Assembly (NCBI GenBank): GCA_023435225.1
Contig: JAEYRX010000004.1
Span: 56,576-120,575 of the forward strand
Length of the DNA: 64,000 nucleotides
Direction of reading: 5' to 3'
DNA from: Bacillota bacterium
GTDB lineage: Bacteria; Bacillota; UBA4882; UBA8346
Shown: in pieces, positions 52,856-62,745 of the stretch
Layout: each line of letters begins with the position of its first letter
Numbering within the stretch: the stretch's first letter is position 1
Notes under the pieces: model-generated
The model's input: the letters and a program-made list of their open reading frames with translations, nothing else
Database searches by the model: none
Told to the model about the DNA's origin: nothing
Translations under genes and position numbers: made by a program

Positions 52856-54006
52856 CATAAGTTAATAATGTAATCGGCTCCAATTTTAGAAGAGGTCAAC
52901 CAGTTATAGATATATTGGTTGCGAAACTCGATAATTTTTGTTTGATATTTAGAGTAATCCCGGATGAAAGAATCCATTATTTGAATAATTTCCGGTATTT
53001 CCTTAAATGATATGGAACTCCCGATTTGATTACGGGCAAATACTTCCAATGGTTCTAATTCCAGGTCTTGATATTTGGGATTATCAATCTTTAATGGCGT
53101 ATCAATGAATAAAACCGGGCGTTCGGTTCCGAAAGCGAATTCAAATGCAATACCGGACCAGTCGGTTATGAGGATATCGGCGTTATGAACATTTACACCG
53201 GAGACTAGGTCGGTTTCCAGCTGGATACTCCTAATATTTCTCACAGATTTCTTTATTTTTTCCACTATTTTTTTTCGTCTTTTCACAAACTCCGGATGCG
53301 GACGGATAATTACCCGGTAATCGGTTTCCTTTAAAGCTAAAATTATATCTTTAATACAGGTTTCTAAAATGCAGTTTTTACCCCAGGTAGGGGCTATTAA
53401 TACGGTTTTTTGGCTTTTATCAGGCGATAGTGGCGTTTTTTTAACAAAAGCTTGATGCTTATGATATACCTGTTCCAGATAAGGATATCCATACCTAACT
53501 AACTCTTTCGGCTTAAGATTATAAAGGGTTTCGGTTTTTTTTATCTCCGTTTCATGATGTGGGCCGACACAAAAGATGGTATCATAGTGGTCAAAAGCGC
53601 CAAAATTGTATTGCAAGTGAGTACTTCCGATAGCATGAAAAACATAGACGTGGTTTACATCCGGATTATTAGTTTTTTTAATATAAAACCGGTTTAAGTC
53701 CGGTAAAGTCATAACTACTACTTTGGAGTCAAGCCGGGGAAACAAGGCTGCTTCAAAATTATTAACATAGTATGGCTTAATACGATTATTATTATAATTG
53801 AATATCGGGTCATTAATATCAGCCGTTAAATATGATATTTCCAAGTCGGATTCGTCTAAGATATTTTGAATTAGACCCTCATAATAGCGCAGATAAATTC
53901 CTTTTTCAGAGTAAAAGACCAGTTTTCTGGAGTCTTTATTGTTATCTTCAAAAAATCTGTTAAAATCCTCGGATGCTTTGAAAAATAATTTCATTTTCTG
54001 AAACAA
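52849..54006 (-). CDS. CDP-glycerol glycerophosphotransferase family protein
   Basis: A 385-residue GT-B-like enzyme of the TagB/TagF family, which transfers a polyol-phosphate or similar headgroup from a CDP-linked donor to a surface polymer. Motifs are HAIGSTHLQYNFGAFDHYDTIFCVGPHHE, the KTVLIAPTWGKNC strand, VIIRPHPE (His of the HP motif) and DILITDWSGIAFEF. The start is a TTG after AGGAGGAG. It is separated from phnW by a family B hairpin. In this setting a CMP-aminoethylphosphonate donor is plausible instead of CDP-glycerol (inference). Its stop codon comes from the adjacent repeat. Confidence 0.85.
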   Translation of the reverse strand: MFQKMKLFFKASEDFNRFFEDNNKDSRKLVFYSEKGIYLRYYEGLIQNILDESDLEISYLTADINDPIFNYNNNRIKPYYVNNFEAALFPRLDSKVVVMTLPDLNRFYIKKTNNPDVNHVYVFHAIGSTHLQYNFGAFDHYDTIFCVGPHHETEIKKTETLYNLKPKELVRYGYPYLEQVYHKHQAFVKKTPLSPDKSQKTVLIAPTWGKNCILETCIKDIILALKETDYRVIIRPHPEFVKRRKKIVEKIKKSVRNIRSIQLETDLVSGVNVHNADILITDWSGIAFEFAFGTERPVLFIDTPLKIDNPKYQDLELEPLEVFARNQIGSSISFKEIPEIIQIMDSFIRDYSKYQTKIIEFRNQYIYNWLTSSKIGADYIINLCK

Positions 54007-54079
54007 AAAATCTCCTCCTAAGTTTAAGCCGAACGTGTTGTTAAATTAATGAATTTAAATTAACTTATTTCTACTGTAA

Positions 54080-54160
54080 TAGGATGAAGAAAAATTTTTT
54101 TGATACATTTGCACTTGGCTTTAGAAATGCAAATACTGGGGTAAAATTTACTTCATCCTA
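54080..54160. repeat. family B hairpin between the transferase gene and phnW
   Basis: TAGGATGAAG/CTTCATCCTA outer arms, ATTTGCA/TGCAAAT inner arms, apical loop CTTGGCTTTAGAA. Only the first of the two family B hairpins is present. It could serve as attenuator or RNA-processing signal inside the phosphonate operon. Confidence 0.8.
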
Positions 54161-54185
54161 TCTGACAAGCCTCGATAGCATTTTC

Positions 54186-55286
54186 TTAGATAGTATCCAA
54201 ATATTGTTTCAACCATTTTAAGAAGTCTGTTATATCATCAGGATAAATTTCACCCATATTGGCTATCCGGAAGGTGTTTTTATTGCCAATTTTCCCGGGA
54301 TAGATGGTAAAACCTTTTTCATATAAGAAATCATGCATCTTTTCGAAGCTATAGTTTGGAAGTTCCGGATCATATACCGTTAATAAGATATGAGATTCAT
54401 CGACTTCGTCGTGAAAGAGTTTAAATCCCAAATCAAGTAGGCCTTTTCTAAGAACTTTCCAGTTTTCCGTATAACGGCTATACCGGTTTTCGCCACCCTC
54501 GGTAAAATACTCTTTTATGGCTTGTTTTAAGGCATAAAGGATTTGAACCGGTGGAGTAAATTGGCTTTGACCTGTTTTTTCAAAATATAAATACTGCTGA
54601 TATAGGTTTAAATAAAATGATCTGGTTGGATAATTTTTGGTTTTTTCCAGTTCATCTTTTTTGCAAATGATAAAGGCTACTCCGGCCATACCTTGGATAC
54701 ATTTGTTGGAGGTCGACATCATGAAGTCGATATTACATTCTTTTATATCAATTGGGATACCGGCAAAACTGGAAATAGTATCGACTATAAAGACGCAACT
54801 ATTTTCTTTGGCGATACTTCCAATCTCTCTAATTGGATTTAAAATTCCGGTGGTGGTTTCATGATGGATCATGGCCAAACATTTAATTTGAGAGTCATTT
54901 TTTAAAACCTGGGCAACCCTATTGGTATCAATTCTCTGGCCAAATTCGAATTTAATCTCCACATAATTCAAATGATAAGATTGAGCGATCTTAATCATTC
55001 GTTCACCGTAAGCGCCGTTGTTAATAATGGCGATTTTCTTATCCGGAGGCGCTACCGAATTAACAGCGGCATCCATTACTGCAGTTCCTGATCCGGCGAA
55101 TAAAATAGAGGTGTATGAATCATCAGCCTTAGCGATTTTAATTAAATCTTGGCGAATTTCAGCCACAATTTCACAGAATTCCTTCTCTCGAGGGCATATA
55201 TCCGGCACAACCATTGATAACTTAACCGAATCGGTGGTAGTAGCCGGACCAGGGTTTAAAAGTATGTTTCTTTTAATATTAGGCAT
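54186..55286 (-). CDS. phnW: 2-aminoethylphosphonate-pyruvate transaminase
   Basis: A 366-residue class V PLP aminotransferase. LLNPGPATTTDSVKLSMV start, substrate region FAGSGTAVMDAAVNS, the Asp of IVDTISSFAGI, and the Schiff-base lysine in MSTSNKCIQGMAG. Here it would work in the biosynthetic direction, aminating phosphonoacetaldehyde to 2-aminoethylphosphonate (AEP), because the partners are PEP mutase and phosphonopyruvate decarboxylase. The start overlaps the end of the nucleotidyltransferase gene by 8 bases, with AAGGAGCG inside that gene. Confidence 0.93.
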   Translation of the reverse strand: MPNIKRNILLNPGPATTTDSVKLSMVVPDICPREKEFCEIVAEIRQDLIKIAKADDSYTSILFAGSGTAVMDAAVNSVAPPDKKIAIINNGAYGERMIKIAQSYHLNYVEIKFEFGQRIDTNRVAQVLKNDSQIKCLAMIHHETTTGILNPIREIGSIAKENSCVFIVDTISSFAGIPIDIKECNIDFMMSTSNKCIQGMAGVAFIICKKDELEKTKNYPTRSFYLNLYQQYLYFEKTGQSQFTPPVQILYALKQAIKEYFTEGGENRYSRYTENWKVLRKGLLDLGFKLFHDEVDESHILLTVYDPELPNYSFEKMHDFLYEKGFTIYPGKIGNKNTFRIANMGEIYPDDITDFLKWLKQYLDTI

Positions 55287-56016
55287 TTGTTTCGCGCTCC
55301 TTAATCTTTGGAAATATGATATTTTCCGCTCGTCTTAGGTGATTTTCATCGTCAATTTCGCACCAAACATAATCATCGATCTTTCTAACCAATATTTTTT
55401 CTTCTTTAGAGACCCCCACCAAAACATATTCATAATCTAATTTTGGTCTATTTACAAATTCGTCTTTTGCATAAAGACACATTTTTTGAAAACAATGATA
55501 AGATACTTTTGTAATGCCAACAAGCTCCCCATAGATATTTTTTAACTCTACTGGATTTTTAGACATATTAATGAGATATCCATCTTTATTAGCATCGATA
55601 TAAACTTCATCATTGGAATTGGTCTTACCGCTAGCCAAAATGACATTTTTTTCAATAGTATCAATTAAAACCTTAAGACCATTCTTGTCATAAAGCAAGT
55701 CCGACTCTAATAATAGAAAATCAGCGGTTACTTTTTCCCTTAGATTATATAAGGTGAACATACTACCGGTATCTTTATATTGGAGATTCTTGACACAACT
55801 GATTTGTGAATGTCTTTCGGCATATTCTTCATACATCTCGGCTGCATGTCCGGTACCGATGATAATTTTTTCAATCCCGGCTTTAAAAAGATTTTTAATT
55901 GATCTTTCAATAATTGGTTCTCCGGCTACCGGGAGAAATCCTTTGGGGATCTCCTTGGTACGGTCTTTTAAACGGCTGCCTAAACCTGCTGCTAATATAA
56001 CCGCTAGTTTTACCAT
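55279..56016 (-). CDS. cytidylyltransferase-like nucleotidyltransferase (PntC/LicC type)
   Basis: A 245-residue sugar-nucleotidyltransferase fold: VILAAGLGSRLKDRTKEIPKGFLPVAGEPII (nucleotide loop and conserved Lys), LLLESDLLYDKNGL (metal Asp), DDENHLRRAEN end. It resembles LicC/PntC enzymes that make CDP-choline or CMP-AEP. In this operon it most likely activates AEP with CTP. Short spacing to ppd (4 bases) with an AGGTGAT site. Confidence 0.88.
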   Translation of the reverse strand: MVKLAVILAAGLGSRLKDRTKEIPKGFLPVAGEPIIERSIKNLFKAGIEKIIIGTGHAAEMYEEYAERHSQISCVKNLQYKDTGSMFTLYNLREKVTADFLLLESDLLYDKNGLKVLIDTIEKNVILASGKTNSNDEVYIDANKDGYLINMSKNPVELKNIYGELVGITKVSYHCFQKMCLYAKDEFVNRPKLDYEYVLVGVSKEEKILVRKIDDYVWCEIDDENHLRRAENIIFPKIKERETNA

Positions 56017-56020
56017 GTTA

Positions 56021-57154
56021 TCACCTTAATTTTATAAAATTCATTAATCTTTCTTTAACTTCAAAGGGTTTTACTTTCGGCCGTCCCAGATTTTCTTTGG
56101 AACCTTTGCTGATTTTCAAATAAATAAAAGTCAATACCGGATTTGCTTTCCAGTCGTTTATATAGGTGGTTAATTCGTCAATATTATGGGCATAAAGAGC
56201 ATGGGTATATCCTAATGAAGCCGCTAAATTAGGAAAATCTATATTATTGGATACCGTAAGTTGTCCTCCGGTCGAGTCGTATGAGTTATTATCAAGAACC
56301 AGATGCAACATGTTGCAAGGATTGTAATAGGCGTTAGTTGCCAAAGAACCTAATCGCATCAAGACGGAGCCGTCACCATCAAGGGCGATTACTTTTTTAT
56401 CGTTTCTAGCCAATGATAAACCTAATGCTATTGAACTGACACAGCCCATTGAACCAACCATATAAAAATTATTAGGCGAATCTTCAATCTCGTACAATTC
56501 CCGGCCGGTTTTACCAGTGGTTGCCATTAGGATCGTATTTTGGTCCTTCAACCTATTTAAAGTAGATAATGCCTCCAGCCGGGTTGGATAAGAATCATCT
56601 TTACTTTTCAAAGAAAGCTTTTGATTATTAACAATCTGTGGTTGCTGTTTCAATAAAGGTTCTGTTTTAAAGGTTCCCTTTTTTATAACAAAGAAGAAAG
56701 AGCGATTATTATTTATGCATTCAACAGCTCTTTTGATTTGGGTAAAAGCTTGGTCCGCTTCCAAAGATAAATATTCCCAAGTAATATCCATCGTGTCTAA
56801 CATTGAAGTAGTGATAGCGCCCATTAATTCATGCTGAGGTTCATCGGGAATACCGGGTTCACCCCTCAAGCTAACAAAGCCGAGAATAGGAATTTGAAAA
56901 ATATGATTTAACGAGGTTAAAGGGGAAACGGCATTGGTAAGCCCGGAGTTTTGGCATAAAAAGACCGCTTTATTACCGCCTAAATACGCTCCGGCACAAG
57001 CTGCGACAGCATCACCTTCATTAGTGGCGGCAATATACCGGCAATCATTAATCGCATAATTAATTAAATCTTGTAAAAAAGAACAAGGAACACCACTATA
57101 AAAATTAAAGCCGTATTTTTTTAGCTCTACACCAAATATTTTAGTATCTAACAA
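56021..57154 (-). CDS. ppd: phosphonopyruvate decarboxylase
   Basis: A 377-residue ThDP-dependent enzyme that decarboxylates phosphonopyruvate to phosphonoacetaldehyde, the step pulling the unfavourable mutase reaction forward. N-terminal pyrimidine-binding part [16 protein letters not shown] with catalytic Glu in TNEGDAVAA; the C-terminal ThDP motif is [32 protein letters not shown]. The start codon is a TTG overlapping the mutase gene by 7 bases. Confidence 0.93.
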   Translation of the reverse strand: MLDTKIFGVELKKYGFNFYSGVPCSFLQDLINYAINDCRYIAATNEGDAVAACAGAYLGGNKAVFLCQNSGLTNAVSPLTSLNHIFQIPILGFVSLRGEPGIPDEPQHELMGAITTSMLDTMDITWEYLSLEADQAFTQIKRAVECINNNRSFFFVIKKGTFKTEPLLKQQPQIVNNQKLSLKSKDDSYPTRLEALSTLNRLKDQNTILMATTGKTGRELYEIEDSPNNFYMVGSMGCVSSIALGLSLARNDKKVIALDGDGSVLMRLGSLATNAYYNPCNMLHLVLDNNSYDSTGGQLTVSNNIDFPNLAASLGYTHALYAHNIDELTTYINDWKANPVLTFIYLKISKGSKENLGRPKVKPFEVKERLMNFIKLR

Positions 57155-58755
57155 TTAAATTCGCCTGCCTTTTGCAGATCAACGATGGTATTGATATCCA
57201 GCCATGATCCTTTAATATACTTTACAGTAACAGGATAAGATTTAATTATTTCATTAAACAAATCTTTCATGCGAAGCTGTTTGTAATTATCAGCTTTAAA
57301 AAGGGTTTCGAGGATTTTTAGGATTATTTCAGCCCCTTTTTGATTGACTTTAAAAAGGCCGATGAACTCTCCATTAATTTCGGTTTCATTTAAATCAGGA
57401 CCTATTTTTTCAAGCTTTACCGATTGCGAGAAAAGTTTTTTGGAATACGGAATTTCGGTTTTAACATATTCATGATAATATCCCTTATCTTCATAGTCGG
57501 CATCGGCAATAATGGTTATATCGTTATTATCGTTTAATAAATCATTTAAAATATAGTTTTTAAAGACTAAATCTCCATAGCTGATAACGGTATTTTGTTT
57601 GAGTTCTTGTTTGGCTAATAAAAGTGAATATAATTCGGTAGTCGTTTCATAGTCATCATTATCAATTGTATTAATATTAGCGGCTGTTACTTTTTCCTTG
57701 GCAAAGCCCCTTACTACGGTAATATCTTTAATACCAACTTGATTAAAAGCTTCGATTTGAGTATTAAGAATTGTATTGCCGTTAATCTTCAATAAAGTTT
57801 TCGGAATTTCTTTGGTAAGTTCGCCAAGGTTACCTTGAGATGCTGCCAGGATTATCGCATTAACGTTTTTGCCGGCGGTTGGTAAATATTTTTTCTCTGC
57901 CTCTTCCAGTTCATCAGCGCCTTGTAACCTAAAAACTTCTGTTACGGGAACGATTTTCCCTTCAACGTTTATCAAACTTTGATCCATATAAATCTGTTTT
58001 GTTGTTCTTTGCATGGCGTTGATCGATGAACGCAGGTTATGATTGGCCCAAATAATTAAGCTAACCCCTAATTCCTGAAATTTCTCAGTTGGTGTTGAGT
58101 AATATTTGGTAGGGACAATAATTACCGGGTGACGGTTAGCCCATTCTCCCATAAACGATTCAACATCAGAAGGATTTGATTTTTTGCTATGGATAAGGAT
58201 GGCGTCAGCACCGGCTTGTCGATAGGCATCCGCTCTTCTAATAGCTTCTTTCAAACCCCAACCGGCAATAAAAGCCTCAACGCGGGCTACAACTACAAAG
58301 TCCTTATCTACCTGTGTATCCTTGGCAGCTTTAATCTTACCGCAAAATTCATCAATATCCGCCAATGGTTGCGTTTCTCCGCTTATAAAGGAGTTGGTTT
58401 TCGGAAATAATTTATCTTCGATACACACACCGGCTATATCCCGTTGTTCTAATTTCATTACCAAACGTCTCATATTGTTGAAATTACCATAACCGGTGTC
58501 GCCATCAAGCAAAATAGGTATTGAAGTACAGTCACTCATAAATTCCAATACTTCCAATACTTGAGTCCATGAAGCTTCATTATTATCGCGCACTCCTAGG
58601 GCAGCGGATATAGAAAGCCCACTCCCCCAGATTCCTCTGAAACCGGTTTCTTCGACTATTTTGGCTGATAATCCATTATGAGCTTCCATAATAAATTCCA
58701 ACTCATTTGATTGAATAAGCTTTTTAAGTTGAGTACTCTTTTTTATTTGCTGCAA
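57148..58755 (-). CDS. pepM: phosphoenolpyruvate mutase fused to a nucleotidyltransferase domain
   Basis: A two-domain protein. N-terminal isocitrate-lyase-like PEP mutase: [19 protein letters not shown], the Mg-binding [12 protein letters not shown], and the mutase signature [11 protein letters not shown]-terminal half (from about residue 300) is a nucleotidyltransferase: [34 protein letters not shown], and [15 protein letters not shown]. The P-loop is degenerate (AASQGN for AAGxG). The fusion is known from several bacteria. I prefer a TTG at 58755 after GGAGCGGTG because it puts the domain at its usual distance; an ATG at 58794 or 58833 is also open. First gene of the operon. Confidence 0.9.
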   Translation of the reverse strand: MQQIKKSTQLKKLIQSNELEFIMEAHNGLSAKIVEETGFRGIWGSGLSISAALGVRDNNEASWTQVLEVLEFMSDCTSIPILLDGDTGYGNFNNMRRLVMKLEQRDIAGVCIEDKLFPKTNSFISGETQPLADIDEFCGKIKAAKDTQVDKDFVVVARVEAFIAGWGLKEAIRRADAYRQAGADAILIHSKKSNPSDVESFMGEWANRHPVIIVPTKYYSTPTEKFQELGVSLIIWANHNLRSSINAMQRTTKQIYMDQSLINVEGKIVPVTEVFRLQGADELEEAEKKYLPTAGKNVNAIILAASQGNLGELTKEIPKTLLKINGNTILNTQIEAFNQVGIKDITVVRGFAKEKVTAANINTIDNDDYETTTELYSLLLAKQELKQNTVISYGDLVFKNYILNDLLNDNNDITIIADADYEDKGYYHEYVKTEIPYSKKLFSQSVKLEKIGPDLNETEINGEFIGLFKVNQKGAEIILKILETLFKADNYKQLRMKDLFNEIIKSYPVTVKYIKGSWLDINTIVDLQKAGEFNC

Positions 58756-58923
58756 TAGTATCACCGCTCCATCATTTGTAAGATTATTTATCATTTTTCC
58801 ATTGTGACAATCAAATATCTCAATAAATATCAAATTTGATTAATATCCACAGCTATGCAATACAAAATAATATAGCATTTTTCAAGAAAAAAACAAGTAA
58901 ATAAGTAAAATCCAAATTCTATT

Positions 58924-59025
58924 AAGGAAGCGCTGATTAATCCGATTTTGTGCGAGTAAATATGCGGCATTAGGCATTTTGCGAAGCACAAAATCGTCAC
59001 TTATTCAATTAATCAGCGCTTCCTT
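58924..59025. repeat. 100-bp palindromic element (family A), copy 3, inverted
   Basis: AAGGAAGCGCTGATTAAT..ATTAATCAGCGCTTCCTT in the opposite orientation to the copies at 23921 and 45000, with the same interior. It lies between the divergent phosphonate operon and the small gene at 59148. Confidence 0.92.
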
Positions 59026-59147
59026 AAATATTTGATCTCTAAATTCGCCGTATAGAGGACGGAATTCACTACTTTTTTAAAAGATAAATTGATAATTCGC
59101 GACGAAGTAGATTATTCCTTCATTATAATTGGTACAGTTGGCATTAT

Positions 59148-59351
59148 ATGTTGCCGGAAATTGAATTCAAAATATCACAATATTATCAATTGACAAGAAA
59201 AGGCTTTTATCCGGCAGAGCAATTATATCCGGAGAATTATGATTTAAATGTGGTACTACTTAGTAAGGAAGATAGAAAAGCAAAACGCAGGATGGAGAAG
59301 CATCACCAACCAGGGCAAGAGAGGATAATCTCAATAGAAGAACAAGAATAA
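59148..59351 (+). CDS. possible small protein (67 aa)
   Basis: 67 codons starting MLPEIEFKISQYYQLTRKGF, highly charged towards the end (DRKAKRRMEKHHQPGQERII). A good terminator follows 10 bases after the stop, supporting a transcript, but no ribosome-binding site is visible before the ATG. No family recognised. Confidence 0.4.
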   Translation: MLPEIEFKISQYYQLTRKGFYPAEQLYPENYDLNVVLLSKEDRKAKRRMEKHHQPGQERIISIEEQE

Positions 59352-59360
59352 TATTATTTG

Positions 59361-59397
59361 GGCGAAAGATACAACTGAATCTTTCGCCACTTTATTC
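59361..59397 (+). terminator. terminator between convergent genes
   Basis: GGCGAAAGAT (59361-59370) pairs with ATCTTTCGCC (59379-59388), followed by ACTTTATTCTT. Confidence 0.65.
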
Positions 59398-59412
59398 TTC
59401 GTCCTAATGGAA

Positions 59413-60303
59413 TTATAATTTTTTGGACCATAGATTCATATCTTCAAATTTACCGCAAATATCGCAATTGTTAATAAATCGGCCTCCATATTTATATCCG
59501 TGCCGAGCAAAGACTGTATTAATTCCGACGGAAAGCGCTCTGGCAATTGTATAAACCGTAAATAATCCTAGGCGAACTGCTTCAGCTTCCAAATTAGTAA
59601 TTAAGTGCGACATCAAACCTTGACCCCGAAAATCCGGTAGAGTGGCGCAATCCGTCAGTTCGGCGCTCTTTGTCCGACTATCAATATCCAAGGAGGCAGC
59701 ACTGACAATTTCTTGTTCATATTTAACAATCTTAAAAACCGTTCCGTCGGAGAGTTTTTTTTCAAGATAGACTTGATTATTTAATGGGGTTGGATAAGAT
59801 TTAAATACCTTGGAAAAAAGTTTGATTAATCCGGGTATATCATTTTTGTCGGCTGTCCGAATCTGGTAACCGGTAGATAATGATTTTAGACTCTGATTTG
59901 CTCTTAAGGCCTGTTTTAAATTAGCATCTTCTTCTCTCATAAAATTTGCCGTGTTACGCTCGGGAGTGAGAAACCGGGAAAGGTGAAATCCTGGTTTACC
60001 TTGAAAAAACCAAGGATTAATAGCTTCCAAAGAATAACCCAAAAAAAATAGTTGTTGCCAATCGCTTTCTGGAGCGATAATAATGGTTTTGGATAAGTTA
60101 TTAGTAGCTGCAATATATTCCAAATAATCATTGAAAGCATTGAAGTTCCAACACAGGTAGCTTTTGACTTTAACTCTATTATTAATAAGATCGATAAACA
60201 AATTAGCCGAGAAGTCAACAACTGTTTTTTGGTACTCAAAGCCCTGCGGAACAGGAACGGAAATCATAGCTTCACCTGGCTCCACTTGAATTTGACAATG
60301 CAA
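59413..60303 (-). CDS. ablB: beta-lysine N6-acetyltransferase
   Basis: A 296-residue protein with an N-terminal domain of about 130 residues and a C-terminal GNAT domain (IRTADKNDIPGLIKLFSKVFKSYPTP.., CATLPDFRGQGLMSHLITNLEAEA acetyl-CoA loop). This is the standard AblB organisation: it acetylates beta-lysine to the compatible solute N-epsilon-acetyl-beta-lysine. It directly follows ablA (27 bases). The start is a TTG after GAGGGGG. Confidence 0.92.
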   Translation of the reverse strand: MHCQIQVEPGEAMISVPVPQGFEYQKTVVDFSANLFIDLINNRVKVKSYLCWNFNAFNDYLEYIAATNNLSKTIIIAPESDWQQLFFLGYSLEAINPWFFQGKPGFHLSRFLTPERNTANFMREEDANLKQALRANQSLKSLSTGYQIRTADKNDIPGLIKLFSKVFKSYPTPLNNQVYLEKKLSDGTVFKIVKYEQEIVSAASLDIDSRTKSAELTDCATLPDFRGQGLMSHLITNLEAEAVRLGLFTVYTIARALSVGINTVFARHGYKYGGRFINNCDICGKFEDMNLWSKKL

Positions 60304-60330
60304 AATTATCCCCCTCGAATAATTTTAGTT

Positions 60331-61593
60331 TCAATACCTATCACGACGTTGCTCCCGAATATTCTCTTTTGGTATTAGACTGGTTTTTTTGTCGTTAAAA
60401 AGTTTAGCTAAACCGGCCTTGGATTGGTGGATCCTATACTCCTCGCAGATACCACAGTCCTGGCAGCCGCTTCGCTGATCGGTTGGTTCGGTATAAGCAC
60501 AAATAACCCCTTCATAATTCCTCAATATCACTTTGGAGTCGGACATAGAAACCAAATATTGAGGGCTAACCGGTATTTTGCCGCCTCCGCCCGGGGCGTC
60601 TATTACATAAGTTGGCACAGCGAAGCCGGAAGTATGACCCCTTAACAATTCGATAATCTCTATTCCTTTTGCAACTGAAGTCCGGAAGTGTTCCAGACCG
60701 GCGGAGAGATCGCATTGGTAAAGGTAATAAGGACGCACACGCATTTTTACTAGGAGATGCATTAAGTTTTTGATGATAAATGGACAATCATTAACTCCTT
60801 TTAATAGAACGGTTTGGTTTCCCAAGGGGATTCCGGCATCAGCCAAACGTTCGCAAGCTTCAACGGCATCAGGAGTAATTTCTTTGGGATGGTTAAAATG
60901 AGTATTAACCCAGATTGGATGATACTTTTTTAATAAGGAACAAAGTTCGGAAGTAATTCTTTGCGGCAAAACAACCGGTGTTCGGGTCCCAAAGCGGATT
61001 ATCTCCACATGATTAATTTGTCGTAATTTTTGTAAAACATATTCCAGTGTATCATCTCCAAGCAGAAAAGCATCTCCGCCGGAGAGTAATACATCACGTA
61101 TTATCGGAGTTCTTTTTATATATTCAATAGCAGCGTCAATTTCCCGGATAGAACGTGGTTGATCGGTTACCCCCGCAATACGTCTTCTAGTACAATGCCG
61201 GCAATACATGGCACATTGATCAGTTAATAAAAATAGTACTCGATCAGGGTAACGATGAGTTAAACCCGGTGTAGGTGAATCGACATCTTCATATAAAGGA
61301 TCATCAAAATCACATGATGCTTCCTCAAGTTCCCAGGTTACCGGGATAGCTTGTTTCCTGATAGGACATTCCGGATTATTAGGGTCCATTAGAGAAGCAT
61401 AATAAGGAGTTATTGCCATTCTCAAATTATCCAAACAGCGGTTGATGCCTTCTTCTTCCGGAGGAGTTAACTTAATAAGTTTCCGTAGTTCATCTAACGA
61501 AGTAATCCGGTTGGATACTTGCCAGTGCCAATCCCCCCAGTTTTCAGCTGAAATATCTTTCCAATAATTGACTGTTGGGTTTTTGGAACGCAT
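60331..61593 (-). CDS. ablA: lysine 2,3-aminomutase
   Basis: A 420-residue radical SAM/PLP enzyme converting L-lysine to L-beta-lysine. Radical SAM cluster CAMYCRHCTRRR, PLP-lysine in the AVPTYVIDAPGGGGKIP region, DVLLSGGDAF, and a C-terminal zinc-binding Cys set (CQDCGICEEY). Length is as usual. The start follows GGAGGT. With ablB it forms the osmolyte pathway known from methanogens and some clostridia, suggesting growth in saline or fluctuating osmolarity. Confidence 0.95.
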   Translation of the reverse strand: MRSKNPTVNYWKDISAENWGDWHWQVSNRITSLDELRKLIKLTPPEEEGINRCLDNLRMAITPYYASLMDPNNPECPIRKQAIPVTWELEEASCDFDDPLYEDVDSPTPGLTHRYPDRVLFLLTDQCAMYCRHCTRRRIAGVTDQPRSIREIDAAIEYIKRTPIIRDVLLSGGDAFLLGDDTLEYVLQKLRQINHVEIIRFGTRTPVVLPQRITSELCSLLKKYHPIWVNTHFNHPKEITPDAVEACERLADAGIPLGNQTVLLKGVNDCPFIIKNLMHLLVKMRVRPYYLYQCDLSAGLEHFRTSVAKGIEIIELLRGHTSGFAVPTYVIDAPGGGGKIPVSPQYLVSMSDSKVILRNYEGVICAYTEPTDQRSGCQDCGICEEYRIHQSKAGLAKLFNDKKTSLIPKENIREQRRDRY

Positions 61594-61779
61594 ATTACCT
61601 CCGGTAATAATAGCGACTTTCTGTTAAATGGGAAAGATGTATATCTTTAGTCTTTTAGATTAGCCGATAGTTTATTCTTGAAAAGGAATTACTATTATTC
61701 TATTCATACTGAGCATTTATTATAGATTTTTATGATTGTTGTCTAAATGCATTTTCTAAATTTTAGGATAAGGAGTTCC

Positions 61780-62091
61780 TCATTTGATTTCTAATATTTT
61801 TCCTAGTCTTAGTCCATCAGTAATTCCCTGTTGGTATATTATCCTAACAGCGATACTTAAGCTCATTCCTTCCGCTGATTCCAAGGCGTAAAAGTAATGC
61901 TTTTGGCTATCGTTAAGCAGCCCGCATATATGTATAGAAGCTTGATTTATTTCGTCCCGGGATTGAAGGAAATCCTGATTTTGTGAGACTTGGTCCTTCA
62001 TAACTTGTTCGCAACGGGTAGCCAGAAAATCGAAGAAAGAATCGGTAAAAGAAGGTATGATAGGATCAGAGTTATTATCGGAGATAAACAT
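61780..62091 (-). CDS. small unknown protein (103 aa)
   Basis: 103 residues, helical, no membrane segment. The C-terminal SIAVRIIYQQGITDGLRLGKIL segment is of a type I associate with short proteins next to XRE regulators in clostridial genomes. The ATG at 62091 has GGGGGTG upstream. It is divergent from the XRE gene at 62250, with shared palindromes between, so it is probably that regulator's target. Function unknown. Confidence 0.6.
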   Translation of the reverse strand: MFISDNNSDPIIPSFTDSFFDFLATRCEQVMKDQVSQNQDFLQSRDEINQASIHICGLLNDSQKHYFYALESAEGMSLSIAVRIIYQQGITDGLRLGKILEIK

Positions 62092-62138
62092 AAGATACAC
62101 CCCCGGTGAAATAGATTGTAACTAATGAAAATAGTATA

Positions 62139-62186
62139 TTACTCATTAAGTTAGTAGTCAAGTAATTTTACTATTTTTATGAGTAA
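62139..62186. promoter_or_regulatory. operator-like inverted repeats between divergent genes
   Basis: TTACTCAT (62139-62146) and ATGAGTAA (62179-62186) are exact complements 32 bases apart, with the partial palindrome AGTAATTTTACT (62161-62172) between. Two spaced operators for the XRE protein at 62250 would explain the pattern. Confidence 0.5.
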
Positions 62187-62249
62187 TTATTTTTTTTTAC
62201 TGATATAGATAGTATTATTAAAGAAGGAATTGTTGGAGGGGATGATTTT

Positions 62250-62570
62250 TTGTTGGGAAAAAGGTTAAAGGAATTACGGGAAGAAAGAAATCTAAGTCAG
62301 AAGCAATTGGCTGACTTAGTTAATCTCTCCCAACAAACTATAGGGCATTATGAGGTTGATCGGGCAGAACCAGGTATTAAGACCTTGGAAATGTTTGCTC
62401 GGATCTTTCATACAACAACAGATTATCTGGTTGGGTTATCCAACTCCCGTTACCCTAAAGAGATAATAAACGCCTCCGGAATAGCTGAAGATATAGCGGT
62501 TCTCCCGGAAGCGGCCAAGAAAGAAATTGAAGACTTTACGGAATTTATTAAGGAGAAGTATAGGAAGTAA
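62250..62570 (+). CDS. XRE family helix-turn-helix regulator
   Basis: 106 residues: the N-terminal HTH RLKELREERNLSQKQLADLVNLSQQTIGHYE, the helix TLEMFARIFHTTTDYLVGLSN, then a short helical tail (EDFTEFIKEKYRK). TTG start after GGAGGGG. It resembles SinR/ImmR-like regulators of clostridia. Probably controls the divergent gene at 61780-62091. Confidence 0.85.
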   Translation: MLGKRLKELREERNLSQKQLADLVNLSQQTIGHYEVDRAEPGIKTLEMFARIFHTTTDYLVGLSNSRYPKEIINASGIAEDIAVLPEAAKKEIEDFTEFIKEKYRK

Positions 62571-62658
62571 GGGTGTTATTACGGATAGGAGTCAGGAGAA
62601 GACCTATGCTCCAGTGATGGAAAGTTAATGAATTTAATTCAACTTATTATAACTGAAA

Positions 62659-62745
62659 TAGAATGAAGTAAATACCAATTTATTAACATTTGCATTCGGC
62701 ATTAGGGATGCAAATATTTTTTATAAAAAATTCACTTCATTCTAT
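62659..62745. repeat. family B hairpin at the 3' end of gpmA
   Basis: TAGAATGAAGTAAAT/ATTcACTTCATTCTA outer arms, ATTTGCAT/ATGCAAAT inner arms, loop CGGCATTAGGG. The ATTTAATTCAACTT arm of a second hairpin precedes it (62633-62646). The right arm overlaps the last codons and TGA of gpmA. Confidence 0.85.
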
